Notes under the pieces: generated by a model
Databases searched by the model: none
Seen by the model: only the letters and a program-made list of their open reading frames with translations
Told to the model about the DNA's origin: nothing
Program-made: the position numbers and the translations under genes
Shown: positions 27,013 through 37,449 of the stretch, in pieces
Layout of the letters: the number at the start of each line of letters is the position of its first letter
Numbering within the stretch: position 1 is the first letter of the stretch
Source: Parerythrobacter_A sp963761775
GTDB taxonomy: Bacteria; Pseudomonadota; Alphaproteobacteria; Sphingomonadales; Sphingomonadaceae
DNA length: 64,000 nt
Direction of reading: 5' to 3'
Assembly: GCA_963761775.1 (NCBI GenBank)
Contig: CAVXIF010000001.1
Coordinates: 1 to 64,000 of the forward strand

Positions 27013-28648
27013 ATGACCGCAATTCGCATGAAACGGGCGCTGCTGTCGGTGTCCGACAAGACCGGCATTGTCGAACTGGCGCAGGCGCTCGTGCGGCATG
27101 GGGTGGAGCTGGTCAGCACCGGCGGCACGGCGGCGAAACTGCGCGAGGCCGGGCTGGAGGTGCGCGACGTCTCGGACCTGACGGGCTTTCCCGAAATGAT
27201 GGACGGGCGCATCAAGACGCTGCATCCCAAGGTGCATGGCGGCATTCTGGCGGTGCGCGACGACGCGGGCCATGCCGAAGCGATGCAGGCGCATGATATC
27301 GGTGCGATCGACCTTGTCGTGGTGAACCTCTACCCCTTCGAACAAACCGTGGCGGGCGGGGCCGAGCGCGCGGAAATCATCGAGAATATCGACATCGGCG
27401 GACCGGCGATGGTGCGCTCCGCTGCCAAGAACCACGCCTATGTAACTATTGTTACTAACCCGGCCGATTATACTGATCTCGTTGCAGAACTCGATACGGC
27501 GCCATTAGATACGGGGGTGGCCTCAACTTCCCTAAACTTCCGGACGCGCATGGCGGCGAAAGCCTTTGCCGCAACCGCCGCTTACGACGCGGCCATCGCC
27601 AACTGGTTTGCCTGGGGCGACGCCTACACCAACCCGCTCGGCCCCGATGCCTTGCAGGCCACGCCGTTTCCGGAAACGCTGCCGATGGCGTTCCGCCGCA
27701 GCGAAACCCTGCGCTATGGCGAAAACCCGCACCAGCAGGCGGCGCTCTATCTCGGGCAGGCCGCGGACGGAGCCGGAGTGGCCGCTGCCGAACAGGTGCA
27801 GGGAAAGGCGCTCAGCTACAATAATCTGAACGACGCCGATGCCGCGCTGGAACTGGTGGCCGAATATGCCGACGCTCCGCCGACCGTGGTTATCGTGAAG
27901 CACGCCAACCCCTGCGGCGTGGCCAGCGCCGATACGCTGCAAGGCGCCTATCGCGCGGCCTATGAATGCGACAGCGTATCGGCATTCGGCGGCATCGTCG
28001 CCTGCAACCGCCCGCTGGACGAGGTGACGGCGAAAGCGATCTGCGAGATCTTCACCGAGAGTCGTGATTGCACCCGCCGCAGACGACGCGGCCCGCGCCG
28101 TGTTCGACAAGAAGAAGAATCTGCGCCTGCTGATCGCACCGCCGGGCGATGCGGCGCGGGCAGGTTTCACCATGAAGACCATCGCGGGCGGGCTGTTGCT
28201 GCAAAGCCGCGACAATGGCACAGTGGCGCGCGATGACCTGAACGTCGTCACCGACCGCGCGCCGACGGAGCGCGAGATGGCCGATGCGCTGATGGCATGG
28301 ACGGTGGCCAAGCACGTCAAATCCAACGCCATCGTCTATGTAAAGGACGGCATCACCGCCGGGATTGGCGCAGGCCAGATGAACAGGCGCGACAGCAGCC
28401 GCATTGCCGCCGCAAAGGCCGCCGAAGCCGCCGAGACCTTCGGCTGGGCCGAGCCGCGCACCGTGGGCAGCGCGGTGGCATCCGATGCGTTCTTCCCCTT
28501 CGCCGATGGCTTGCTGGCAGCTGCGGAAGCGGGGGCGACCTGCGTCATCCAGCCCGGCGGCTCGATGCGCGACGAGGAAGTGATCGCGGCAGCAAACGAA
28601 CACGGACTGGCGATGGTGTTTACCGGGATGCGGCACTTCCGCCATTAG
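27013..28648 (+). CDS. purH: Bifunctional AICAR transformylase / IMP cyclohydrolase (frameshifted in this sequence)
   Basis: Performs the last two steps of IMP synthesis. The N-terminal IMP cyclohydrolase part shows SVSDKTGIVELAQAL and LVSTGGTA. The transformylase part shows KHANPCGVA. The C-terminus (IQPGGSMRDEEVIAAAN) is in another frame. An extra A at 28060 separates IFTE from VVIAPAADDAA. Removing it gives about 544 residues (539 from the ATG at 27028), normal for PurH. Being a biosynthetic housekeeping gene, it is probably intact in the organism. The start 27013 lies 8 nt after the preceding stop. Confidence 0.92.
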
Positions 28649-28654
28649 GCGCTT

Positions 28655-28680
28655 GTTGCACCGCAACGTGTAACCTTTTT
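28655..28680 (+). terminator. Weak possible terminator after purH
   Basis: GTTGC-ACC-GCAAC forms a 5-bp stem with a 3-base loop at 28655-28667, and a run of five T follows at 28676-28680. The stem is short and the T-run is 8 nt away, so this is a weak candidate. Confidence 0.25.
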
Positions 28681-28791
28681 GCCGGGTGGGTCGAATGAAC
28701 GGGCAATCACCGTCCCATTCACCCGCTCGTAAGTGGTTGTGCCCTAGACGTCCTGGCATCCCAAAACGACCGACCAGCAAAAAGACCCGCC

Positions 28792-28941
28792 ATGTCCCTC
28801 CTGAAATCCGATCTCGCCCGCAATTTCACCATCGGCTTTGCCTTGGGCGCCATGATGATCGGCGCGCAAATCGACGGCACGACGCTGAACGCGCTGTCGA
28901 CGTCGATCATTCCGGGCGCCGCTGCGGCGGTGTTCTCGTGA
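28792..28941 (+). CDS. 49-residue membrane peptide overlapping msrA
   Basis: ATG at 28792 opens a 49-codon frame ending in TGA at 28939-28941. Its stop overlaps the GTG start of msrA (GTGA), as in coupled genes. The peptide has a short amphipathic start (SLLKSDLARN), one hydrophobic stretch (FTIGFALGAMMIGAQ) and a second mildly hydrophobic C-terminus (SIIPGAAAAVF). It is too short for usual gene callers. The 4-nt overlap with msrA and the protein-like composition argue that it is real. I do not recognise its family. Confidence 0.55.
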   Translation: MSLLKSDLARNFTIGFALGAMMIGAQIDGTTLNALSTSIIPGAAAAVFS

Positions 28942-29615
28942 AGCGTGCCCTGTTCGCCGCGCTGCCGCTGGCCCTCGCTGCGGCCACAGTACTCCAGCCC
29001 GTAACCGCACAGGCGCGCGTCGTCGCGGCACCGGCCGCCAAGCAGTTCGCGGTCGAAGGTAGCGGCACCAAGACCGCCATCTTCGCAGGAGGCTGCTTCT
29101 GGGGCGTCGAGGCTGTATTCAGCCACGTGAAAGGCGTGAAAAGCGCGGTCAGCGGCTATCACGGCGGCAAGGCAGCCACGGCGAAATACGACATCGTCAG
29201 TTCGGGCCTCAGCAATCACACCGAGGCGGTGCGCATCACGTACGATCCCAAGGTCGTGCGGTACGATGAGCTGCTGCGGATATTCTTCTCGGTCATCGCC
29301 GACCCGACGCTGAAGGACAGGCAGGGGCCGGATCGCGGCGCGCATTACAATGCCGAGCTGATCCCCGTCAGCGCGGAACAGCGCAAGGTCGCCAGCGCCT
29401 ACCTCAAGCAGATGCAGGCATCGGGCAAATGGCCCGGCCGCATTGTTACCGGCATCACGCGCCCGGGCAAGTTCTACAAGGCGGAAACCTACCATCAGGA
29501 CTTCGCCGCGAAAAACCCGAACCACGGCTATATCCGCCGTTGGGATGCGCCCAAGGTAGCAGCACTGAAGCGGCTTTACCCCTCCCATTACCGCGCCAGC
29601 TTCCAGCGCAACTAG
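28938..29615 (+). CDS. msrA: Exported peptide-methionine (S)-S-oxide reductase MsrA
   Basis: Reduces methionine-S-sulfoxide in proteins. A signal peptide (LFAALPLALAAATVLQPVTAQA) precedes the catalytic domain. The catalytic Cys53 lies in FAGGCFWGVE, and YHQDF and the GPDRGAHYNAEL region are conserved. 225 residues. The start is GTG at 28938, inferred because it opens directly onto the signal peptide and overlaps the upstream peptide's stop. The long open frame further upstream is not coding. Export implies repair of oxidised periplasmic proteins. A matching exported MsrB is encoded at 44954-45448. Confidence 0.9.
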   Translation: MKRALFAALPLALAAATVLQPVTAQARVVAAPAAKQFAVEGSGTKTAIFAGGCFWGVEAVFSHVKGVKSAVSGYHGGKAATAKYDIVSSGLSNHTEAVRITYDPKVVRYDELLRIFFSVIADPTLKDRQGPDRGAHYNAELIPVSAEQRKVASAYLKQMQASGKWPGRIVTGITRPGKFYKAETYHQDFAAKNPNHGYIRRWDAPKVAALKRLYPSHYRASFQRN

Positions 29616-29666
29616 GCTGCATCGCCGCATTTGGCGTTTGCGGACGGCATCGCTATATCGTGCCGC

Positions 29667-30143
29667 ATGGCAGACAGCGCGACCGTTACCGCCCACTCGC
29701 ATGACGAACATCGCGGCGATGCGCTGGCCATTGCGGCGCGCGAGGCGCTGACCAGCGCGGGCGAGCAATGGACCGACTTGCGCGCGCGTGTATTCGCGGC
29801 GCTGAGCCGTCACGAGCGGCCCGTTTCGGCATACGATATCGCCGACGCGCTGTCGGCGGCGCGTGGCAAGCGGGTCGCGCCCAACAGCGTTTACCGCATC
29901 CTCGACCTGTTTGTGGCCAACAACCTTGCCCTGCGCATCGAAAGCGCGAATGCCTTTATCGCCAACAGCCACCCCGGCTGCCTGCACGACTGCATCTTCC
30001 TGGTATGCGACGATTGCGGCGAGGCCACGCATGTCGATCACGACAGCGTGGCGCGCAGCCTGCGCAAGGTGGCGGCGGGTCGCGCATTCAAGGCAACGCG
30101 TTCGATCATCGAAGTGCGCGGCACCTGCGCCGCCTGTAGCTGA
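29667..30143 (+). CDS. zur: Zinc uptake regulator, Fur family
   Basis: A 158-residue Fur-family repressor. The N-terminal winged helix (about 35-95, APNSVYRILDLFVANNLALR) is followed by the dimerisation domain with HPGCLHDCIFLVCDDCGEA. The CxxC pairs Cys114/Cys117 and Cys154/Cys157 form the structural zinc site, and His/Asp residues in THVDHD fit the regulatory site. The early His-rich segment (HSHDEH) could also bind metal. Zur rather than Fur is chosen from this cysteine and histidine arrangement. An upstream in-frame ATG at 29631 exists, but 29667 gives the usual length. It is followed closely by dxs. Confidence 0.78.
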   Translation: MADSATVTAHSHDEHRGDALAIAAREALTSAGEQWTDLRARVFAALSRHERPVSAYDIADALSAARGKRVAPNSVYRILDLFVANNLALRIESANAFIANSHPGCLHDCIFLVCDDCGEATHVDHDSVARSLRKVAAGRAFKATRSIIEVRGTCAACS

Positions 30144-30205
30144 TGCGACCGATACGCTGCCGCTAAGAATCGACATTGCCCCCGCTGCGGGCTAGGTTCG
30201 CGGCC

Positions 30206-32141
30206 ATGCCGAATACACCAGACACCCCGCTACTCGACACCGTCGAATTTCCCGCCGACCTGCGTCAGCTCGACCGGAGTCGCTTGCGCGAGTTGAGCGA
30301 CCAGTTGCGCGCCGAAATGATCGACGCCGTCAGCCAGTCAGGCGGGCACCTGGGGTCGGGGCTTGGCGTGGTCGAACTGACTGTGGCGATCCATTACGTT
30401 TTCAACACGCCGGACGACAAGCTGATCTGGGATGTCGGACACCAGTGCTACCCGCACAAGATCCTGACCGGACGGCGCGACCGCATCCGCACATTGCGGC
30501 AGGAAGGCGGGCTGTCCGGCTTCACCAAGCGCAGCGAGAGCGAATACGATCCCTTCGGCGCCGCGCATTCCAGCACCTCGATCAGCGCCGCGCTGGGTTT
30601 TGCCGTCGCGAACAAGCTGAACGACAGGCCGGGACGCGGCATCGCGGTAATTGGCGATGGCGCGATGAGCGCGGGCATGGCCTACGAGGCGATGAACAAT
30701 GCCGAACAGGCGGGCAATCGCCTGGTCGTCATCCTCAACGACAACGATATGAGCATCGCCCCGCCGGTGGGTGGCCTCAGCGCCTATCTTGCTCGGATGG
30801 TGACCAGCAGCGAATATCTCGGCCTGCGGTCGATGGCGTCGAAGATGGCGCGCAAGCTGTCACGCCGGGTGCATTCCACGCTCGACAAGGCGGAAGAATA
30901 TACGCGCGGCATGGTGACGGGCGGCACTTTGTTCGAGGAGCTGGGCTTCTATTACGTCGGCCCCATCGACGGGCATAATCTCGACCATCTGATCCCCGTG
31001 CTGGAAAATGTGCGGGACAGCGACCAGGGGCCGGTCCTGATCCATGTCGTCACGAAAAAGGGCAAGGGGTATGCCCCTGCCGAAGACAGCGCCGACAAAT
31101 ATCACGGCGTCGCGAAGTTCGACGTCATCACCGGCAAGCAGAAGAAATCGAGTGGCGGACCGCCCGCCTACCAGAACGTGTTCGGCGAAACGCTGGCCAA
31201 GCTGGCCGAGACCGATCCGCGTATCTGCGCCATCACTGCCGCCATGCCGAGCGGCACCGGCGTCGACAAATTCGCCACCGCGCATCCGGAACGCAGCTTC
31301 GATGTCGGCATCGCCGAACAGCATGGCGTAACCTTCGCCGCCGGGCTTGCGGCGCAAGGAATGCGTCCGTTTGCCGCGATCTATTCAACGTTCCTGCAAC
31401 GGGCCTACGACCAGGTTGTCCACGATATCGCGATCCAGAACCTGCCGGTGCGCTTCGCCATCGACCGCGCCGGTCTGGTCGGTGCGGACGGCGCGACCCA
31501 CGCGGGCAGTTTCGACATCACCTATCTGGCGACGCTGCCCAACTTCGTGGTCATGGCGGCGGCGGACGAGGCCGAGCTGGTCCATATGACCTATACGGCG
31601 GCACAGCACGACAGCGGCCCGATCGCGCTTCGTTATCCGCGCGGTGCGGGCACCGGAGTAGCGTTGCCCGAAACGCCCGAAGCACTGGAGATCGGCAAGG
31701 GGCGCGTGGTGCGCGAAGGCTGCCAAGATCGCCATCCTGTCGCTGGGTGCGCGGCTGGAGGAAGCCAAGCGCGCCGCCGACCGGCTCGATGCCAAGGGCC
31801 TCAGCACCAGCGTTGCCGACATGCGCTTCGCCAAGCCGCTCGACACCGACCTGATCGACCGGCTGGCGCGCACGCACGAGGTGCTGGTGACGGTGGAAGA
31901 AGGGTCTATCGGCGGGTTGGGCGCGCATGTGCTGACCCATGCCAGCGATAGCGGCCTGCTCGATGCAGGCCTGAAAATCCGCACGCTGCGCCTGCCGGAC
32001 CAGTTCCAGGACCAGGCCGCGCCCGAAGTGCAGTATGCCGAGGCCGGTCTGGATGCGGACGGGATCGTGGAAACGGTGCTGGCGGCACTGCAGCACAACA
32101 GCGCCGGGGCGGACGAGCGGGTGGAGGAAGTGCGCGCCTGA
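30206..32141 (+). CDS. dxs: 1-deoxy-D-xylulose-5-phosphate synthase (frameshifted in this sequence)
   Basis: First enzyme of the MEP isoprenoid pathway, condensing pyruvate and glyceraldehyde-3-phosphate with thiamine diphosphate. Motifs include SQSGGHLGSGLGVVELTVA, the TPP-binding GDGAMSAGMAYEAMNN, and FDVGIAEQHGVTFAAGL with DRAGLVGADGATHAG in the transketolase-like middle domain. The C-terminal domain is out of frame after 31721. Dropping the extra T there turns the junction into REGAKIAILSLGARLEEA and yields 644 residues, normal for Dxs. An upstream in-frame start at 30176 is ignored because 30206 gives the usual N-terminus. The gene is essential in bacteria that rely on the MEP pathway. 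Confidence 0.92.
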
Positions 32142-32143
32142 CC

Positions 32144-32974
32144 GTGCCAACCGCAGCAATGCCCGTCATTACGTCCGACATATCCGGCGGCATCGCCACG
32201 CTTCGCTTCGACCGGCCCGATGCGATGAACCCGCTGGGCACCGATGGCGATGGCGCGAAAATCGCGGCGGCATGCGATGCCGTCAATGCCGATACCGAGG
32301 TTCGTGTCGCCATCCTGACCGGCGCGGGCCGCGCATTCTCGGCGGGCGGCGATATCAAGGCGATGCGCGACCGCACGGGCACGTTCGGCGGCAATCCGGT
32401 TGCCATCGCGGAAAGCTATCGCAGCAACATCCACCGCGCCCTGCGCGCATTCGAAGGCTTGCAGGTTCCGCTAATCGCAGCCGTCAATGGTCCCGCCATC
32501 GGGCTGGGCTGCGACATCGCCTGTCTTGCCGATATCCGCATTGCATCGGACCGCGCCAGGTTCGGCGTCACTTTCCTGAAACTTGGCATTGTTCCGGGTG
32601 ACGGTGGCACATGGCTTCTGCCGCGCATCATCGGCGACGCGCGGGCGGCGCAGCTGCTGTATACCGGCGAGCTCATCGACGCGGAGACAGCGCGCGAGTG
32701 GGGGCTGGTGTCCGATGTGGTCGCGAACGAAACCTTGCAGGATACGGCGATGGCGTTGGCACAACGCATCGTCGCGATGCCCCCGCTGGCCGTGCGGCAG
32801 ACCAAGCGACTGCTCCGGCAGGCGCGAACATCGAGTTATGACAATGCGCTGGAACTGGCGGCGGCAACACAGGCGCTGATGCACAACACCAGCGACCATG
32901 CCGAAGGCGTCGCGGCGCTGCTGGAAAAGCGGGCGGGCATGTTCCACGGAGGCGTGATGCTTCGCATTTGCTAA
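32144..32974 (+). CDS. Enoyl-CoA hydratase/isomerase (crotonase) family protein
   Basis: A 276-residue crotonase-fold enzyme. The oxyanion-hole segments are GRAFSAGGDIKAM and NGPAIGLGCDIACLADIRIA. The FGVTFLKLGIVPGDGGTWLL segment has Gly/Asp where hydratases have catalytic Glu, so the exact reaction is open: hydratase, isomerase or another crotonase activity. The start is GTG at 32144, with a GGAGGAAG stretch about 14 nt upstream. ATG 32159 is an alternative. The gene begins 2 nt after the dxs stop, so it is co-transcribed, although no metabolic link to dxs is obvious. Its role is probably in acyl-CoA catabolism. Confidence 0.85.
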   Translation: MPTAAMPVITSDISGGIATLRFDRPDAMNPLGTDGDGAKIAAACDAVNADTEVRVAILTGAGRAFSAGGDIKAMRDRTGTFGGNPVAIAESYRSNIHRALRAFEGLQVPLIAAVNGPAIGLGCDIACLADIRIASDRARFGVTFLKLGIVPGDGGTWLLPRIIGDARAAQLLYTGELIDAETAREWGLVSDVVANETLQDTAMALAQRIVAMPPLAVRQTKRLLRQARTSSYDNALELAAATQALMHNTSDHAEGVAALLEKRAGMFHGGVMLRIC

Positions 32975-33009
32975 GGTGAACGGAACGCGGCCTCGCCCGT
33001 TCGACTGGT

Positions 33010-34108
33010 ATGGTTCCCCATTCTGAAACGATAGTGCCGATAGCCAAAACCCGGGCCGCGTGGACGCCCAGGCGGGTTCTCATCACCCGATCAGCGCGCC
33101 GGTATCCGCATGGGCTGGAGATGGCCGAACGTGCGGCGAAAGCCGGGTTGCCGGTCGAGGAACTGTCCGGCGACCAGGTCCGACTGGGGTTGCCCGACGA
33201 CCCGCGCGCCGCCTATGCGCAAGCCAAGGCGACGCTGGCCATCGTCGTTGCACCGCCGTCCAGGCGCAAGCTCCAGCCCATCGCACCCAGTGCCGACTGG
33301 CGCTTGGACCTGGCGCAAGGATGCCCGGCGCATTGCAGCTATTGCTATCTCGCTGGATCGCTCAAGGGCCCGCCGATCACGCGGGCCTATGCCAATCTCG
33401 ACGAGATACTGGATGCCGCCACGCAGTATCTCGGCGAGGGCACCATCACATCGCGCAACGCCGATCGCGCAGGCGAGGGCACGACGTACGAAGCCAGCTG
33501 CTACACCGATCCGCTCGGTATCGAACCTATCACCGGATCGCTTGCAAAAGCGGTGGAATGGTTCGGCGCCTGGGATGCCGAAGCGCAACTGCGTTTCACC
33601 ACCAAGTTCGCCGATGTCGAAACCCTGCTGCCGCTTGCTCATAACGGGCGCACGCGAATGCGGGCCTCGGTCAATCCGGCGGCGTACCGCCAGTTCGAAG
33701 CCGGCACTGCACCGGTTGCGGATCGGCTGGCTGCACTGGCCTCCATGGCGCATGCCGGATATCCCGCAGGTCTGACCATCGCGCCGATCATCGCAGCGCA
33801 AGGGTGGCGCGAGGCCTATGGCGGTCTGATCGACCAGGCCGCCGCAGCGTTGAAAGGCGTGCCGGCCCTCGACCTGACCGTGGAGCTTATAACGCACCGC
33901 TTCTCGCCGGGATCGAAAGCGATGCTGCAAAGCTGGTATCCCGGATCCAGGCTGGACATGAGCGACCGTCTGCGCGCGACCAAGCGCACCAAGTTCGGCT
34001 CGGAGAAACAGGTTTATGACAAGGAGACGATGCGCATATTGCGGACATTCTTCGACGAACGCATCGGTGCAACGGTTACCCGCGGCGCGCATACTTTACT
34101 GGACGTAA
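33010..34108 (+). CDS. Spore-photoproduct-lyase-like radical SAM protein (frameshifted near its end)
   Basis: A radical SAM enzyme with the cluster motif C105-x3-C109-x2-C112 (GCPAHCSYC), the spacing seen in SplB. A cysteine at 164 (YEASCYTDPLGIE) sits where the hydrogen-donor cysteine of SplB lies. SplB repairs the thymine spore photoproduct; homologues occur in non-sporulating alphaproteobacteria and their substrate is less clear. The raw frame runs to 34377 over the convergent FKBP gene. Removing one base around 34075-34081 instead gives the end AARILYWT and a stop at 34106-34108, matching the family's usual C-terminus and leaving 365 residues. The start at 33010 has no clear ribosome-binding site. 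Confidence 0.82.
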
Positions 34109-34178
34109 ACTACGCCGTTCCCGGCACGACAGAACGCCCTTCGGCTTTTACAGGCACCCGGCGGAGCCACGCTTCCCG

Positions 34179-34673
34179 CTATTTGATGGCGAGCAGCTCG
34201 ACCTTGAACAGCAGCGTCGCGCCACCGGGGATTGGCCCCTTGCCCCTCGGGCCGTACGCCAGATCGGCAGGCGATGCGATCTCGATGGTATCGCCCACGC
34301 CCATTTGCGGGATGGCCATCTGCCACGCCGGGATCAGTCCGCCAAGCGGGAAGGTTGCCGGCTGCCCGCGATCATAGGAGCTGTCGAAACCGGTGCCGTC
34401 GATGAAGGTACCGGCGTAATGCACCGTCACCGTATCGGACGGGTCGGGTTTCGCACCCGTGCCGTCGCCGCCGGTGCGCCGCCACAGCAGGCCGCCATCC
34501 ATGCTGTTCCAGCCGCTATCCGCCGCGCGTTCCGCCAGCGCGGCCTGTTGCGAATTGTGCCATGCCGCATCCTGCGAACGATCCATTTTCGGCTCCTGTG
34601 CCATAACTGTAAAGGCGACCACGGCGGCACCTGCCAGCCCCAGCGCGACCATCGTCGAACGTATTCCCGTCAC
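34179..34673 (-). CDS. Exported FKBP-type peptidyl-prolyl isomerase
   Basis: A 164-residue protein with a hydrophobic N-terminal signal or anchor (MVALGLAGAAVVAFTVM), a linker, and an FKBP domain at about 75-164: VTVHYAGTFIDGTGFDSSYD, FPLGGLIPAWQMAIPQM and ADLAYGPRGKGPIPGGATL are the standard core strands and active-site loop. It catalyses proline isomerisation during folding in the periplasm. The start is GTG at 34673, overlapping the stop of the preceding amidohydrolase gene (GTGA), so it is the third gene of that operon. Confidence 0.9.
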   Translation of the reverse strand: MTGIRSTMVALGLAGAAVVAFTVMAQEPKMDRSQDAAWHNSQQAALAERAADSGWNSMDGGLLWRRTGGDGTGAKPDPSDTVTVHYAGTFIDGTGFDSSYDRGQPATFPLGGLIPAWQMAIPQMGVGDTIEIASPADLAYGPRGKGPIPGGATLLFKVELLAIK

Positions 34674-36048
34674 CAGTCATATCCTTTCGGCAGGACGCTT
34701 TCGTCCGGATTGCGATAGCGGTCGCGCAGCCGTGTCTGGTGGTTGTCCAGCGGCTGTTCCACCCCGTCGATGAAGACGCGCGTGGGGGCGGAGGACAGTT
34801 CCAGCGGATCGCCGTTCCACAGCACGACATCGCCGCTGGCACCGGGGGCAAGAACGCCGAACCGCCCGCCATAGCCGCTGATATCTGCAGGCACGGAAGA
34901 AATGGCGGCAAACGCCTGCCCCCAGGTCAGCCCGTCTGCGCCCGGCACGTTCTGCAAGGCAACCAGATTGCCGGCATATTGCGGCGCACTGCGGGGCGAA
35001 CTGATACCGTCGGTCAACCCGCCCAGCGCCACCTTCACGCCCGCCTTTACCATGCGCGCCACATTGCTTTGCGTCGCACCGACCTGTTCGAAGCTGGACG
35101 GCAGGTTGTCGAGCGGATCGGCGATGACCGGTACACCCGCCGCTGCAATTTCGCGCGCGGCCAGCCAGCCTTCGCTGGCACCGACCAGCACGAGATCGAG
35201 CTGCGGGAAATCGTTCTTCAATGCGAGCACCTGCCGGATGTCGGAGGCGCGCTCCACCGCGACATAGAGCGGTTGCTGTCCGCGCACGACCGGCACCAGT
35301 GCAGCGGCATCGAAGCGGCTGAGCAGCACGTCGTCGCGCGGGGCGGCATTGTCGGCAAGGCGCGGGTCCAGCGGCAGATCGTCGCCGGTTCGCATTTCTT
35401 CAGGCTGCGAAGGGCCGCCTATGATGCGCCCGTCGGCACCATATTGCCGCGCCTCGCGCAGGGCGTTGCGCAACAGGGCGTGTGTCGAGGTGCGGCTGCC
35501 ACCCGCAATGCGCGCGCCCGTTTCGCCCAGCGCCACCATCTGGAAGGCGCGCGGGCGAACGACCATGTCGGGGTCCGCGCCCAGATCGACAATGGCCCCC
35601 TGTCCGCCGAAGATCGAGCTGGTCGGGCGCGAGAAGATGCTCGCCCGCGTCACGCCGCCCGCGCGGTTGATGGCGACGTGCTGCGATGCCGGGTTGAGCG
35701 CGGGCGCCACGTCGAGCGCGGCACCGAACGGCGAACTGTTCGCCGCCTGGTCGTTCGACTCGCTGACCGCGCCGACATCCCACAGGCCGAGCGTGGTAAC
35801 GGCGGCGAACAGTCCGGGCGTGACCCACTTGCCCGACCCGTCGATTGCGCTGTCCGCAGCGCGCGCCGGTGCGCCTGCATCGGGTCCGGCATAGACGACG
35901 TTGCCGCTACGGACGGAAACGGTGGCATTCCGGATCGGTTCGCTGCCGTCGCCGGTTGCGACCGTGGCGTTCACGATGTCCATATTTTGCGCCATGACCG
36001 GCGAGGCGAGCGTGGCGAGTGCTGTTGCGGCAAGGAGAGCGAGGCGCA

Positions 36049-36052
<4 letters not shown>
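34670..36052 (-). CDS. Exported amidohydrolase-family protein lacking the HxH metal motif
   Basis: A 460-residue protein with a signal peptide (LALLAATALATLASPVMAQ). The composite-domain beta-sandwich (IVNATVATGDGSEPIRNATV) and the C-terminal segment LAPGASGDVVLWNGDPLEL are clearly amidohydrolase-like. At the end of strand 1, where active members have HxH, this one reads TPGLFAAVTTLGLWD with no histidine pair, so the metal centre is probably lost. It overlaps the stop of the upstream amidohydrolase by 4 nt (ATGATG). It may act as a non-catalytic partner or have another substrate chemistry. The start at 36052 is chosen for the signal peptide. Confidence 0.82.
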
Positions 36053-37432
<1,380 letters not shown>

Positions 37433-37449
37433 TATGCCGCGCCCTTTGC

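Noticed and set aside
24299..32141. Programmed ribosomal frameshifting in rpe, purH and dxs
   Set aside because: No slippery heptamer, pseudoknot or shared motif is visible, and none of these genes is known to use frameshifting. Ten similar one-base gains across the window point to sequence errors.
34109..34377. The C-terminal extension of the SplB-like frame over the FKBP gene
   Set aside because: It is antisense to a clear FKBP gene and disappears when one extra base near 34078 is removed, giving the family-typical end.
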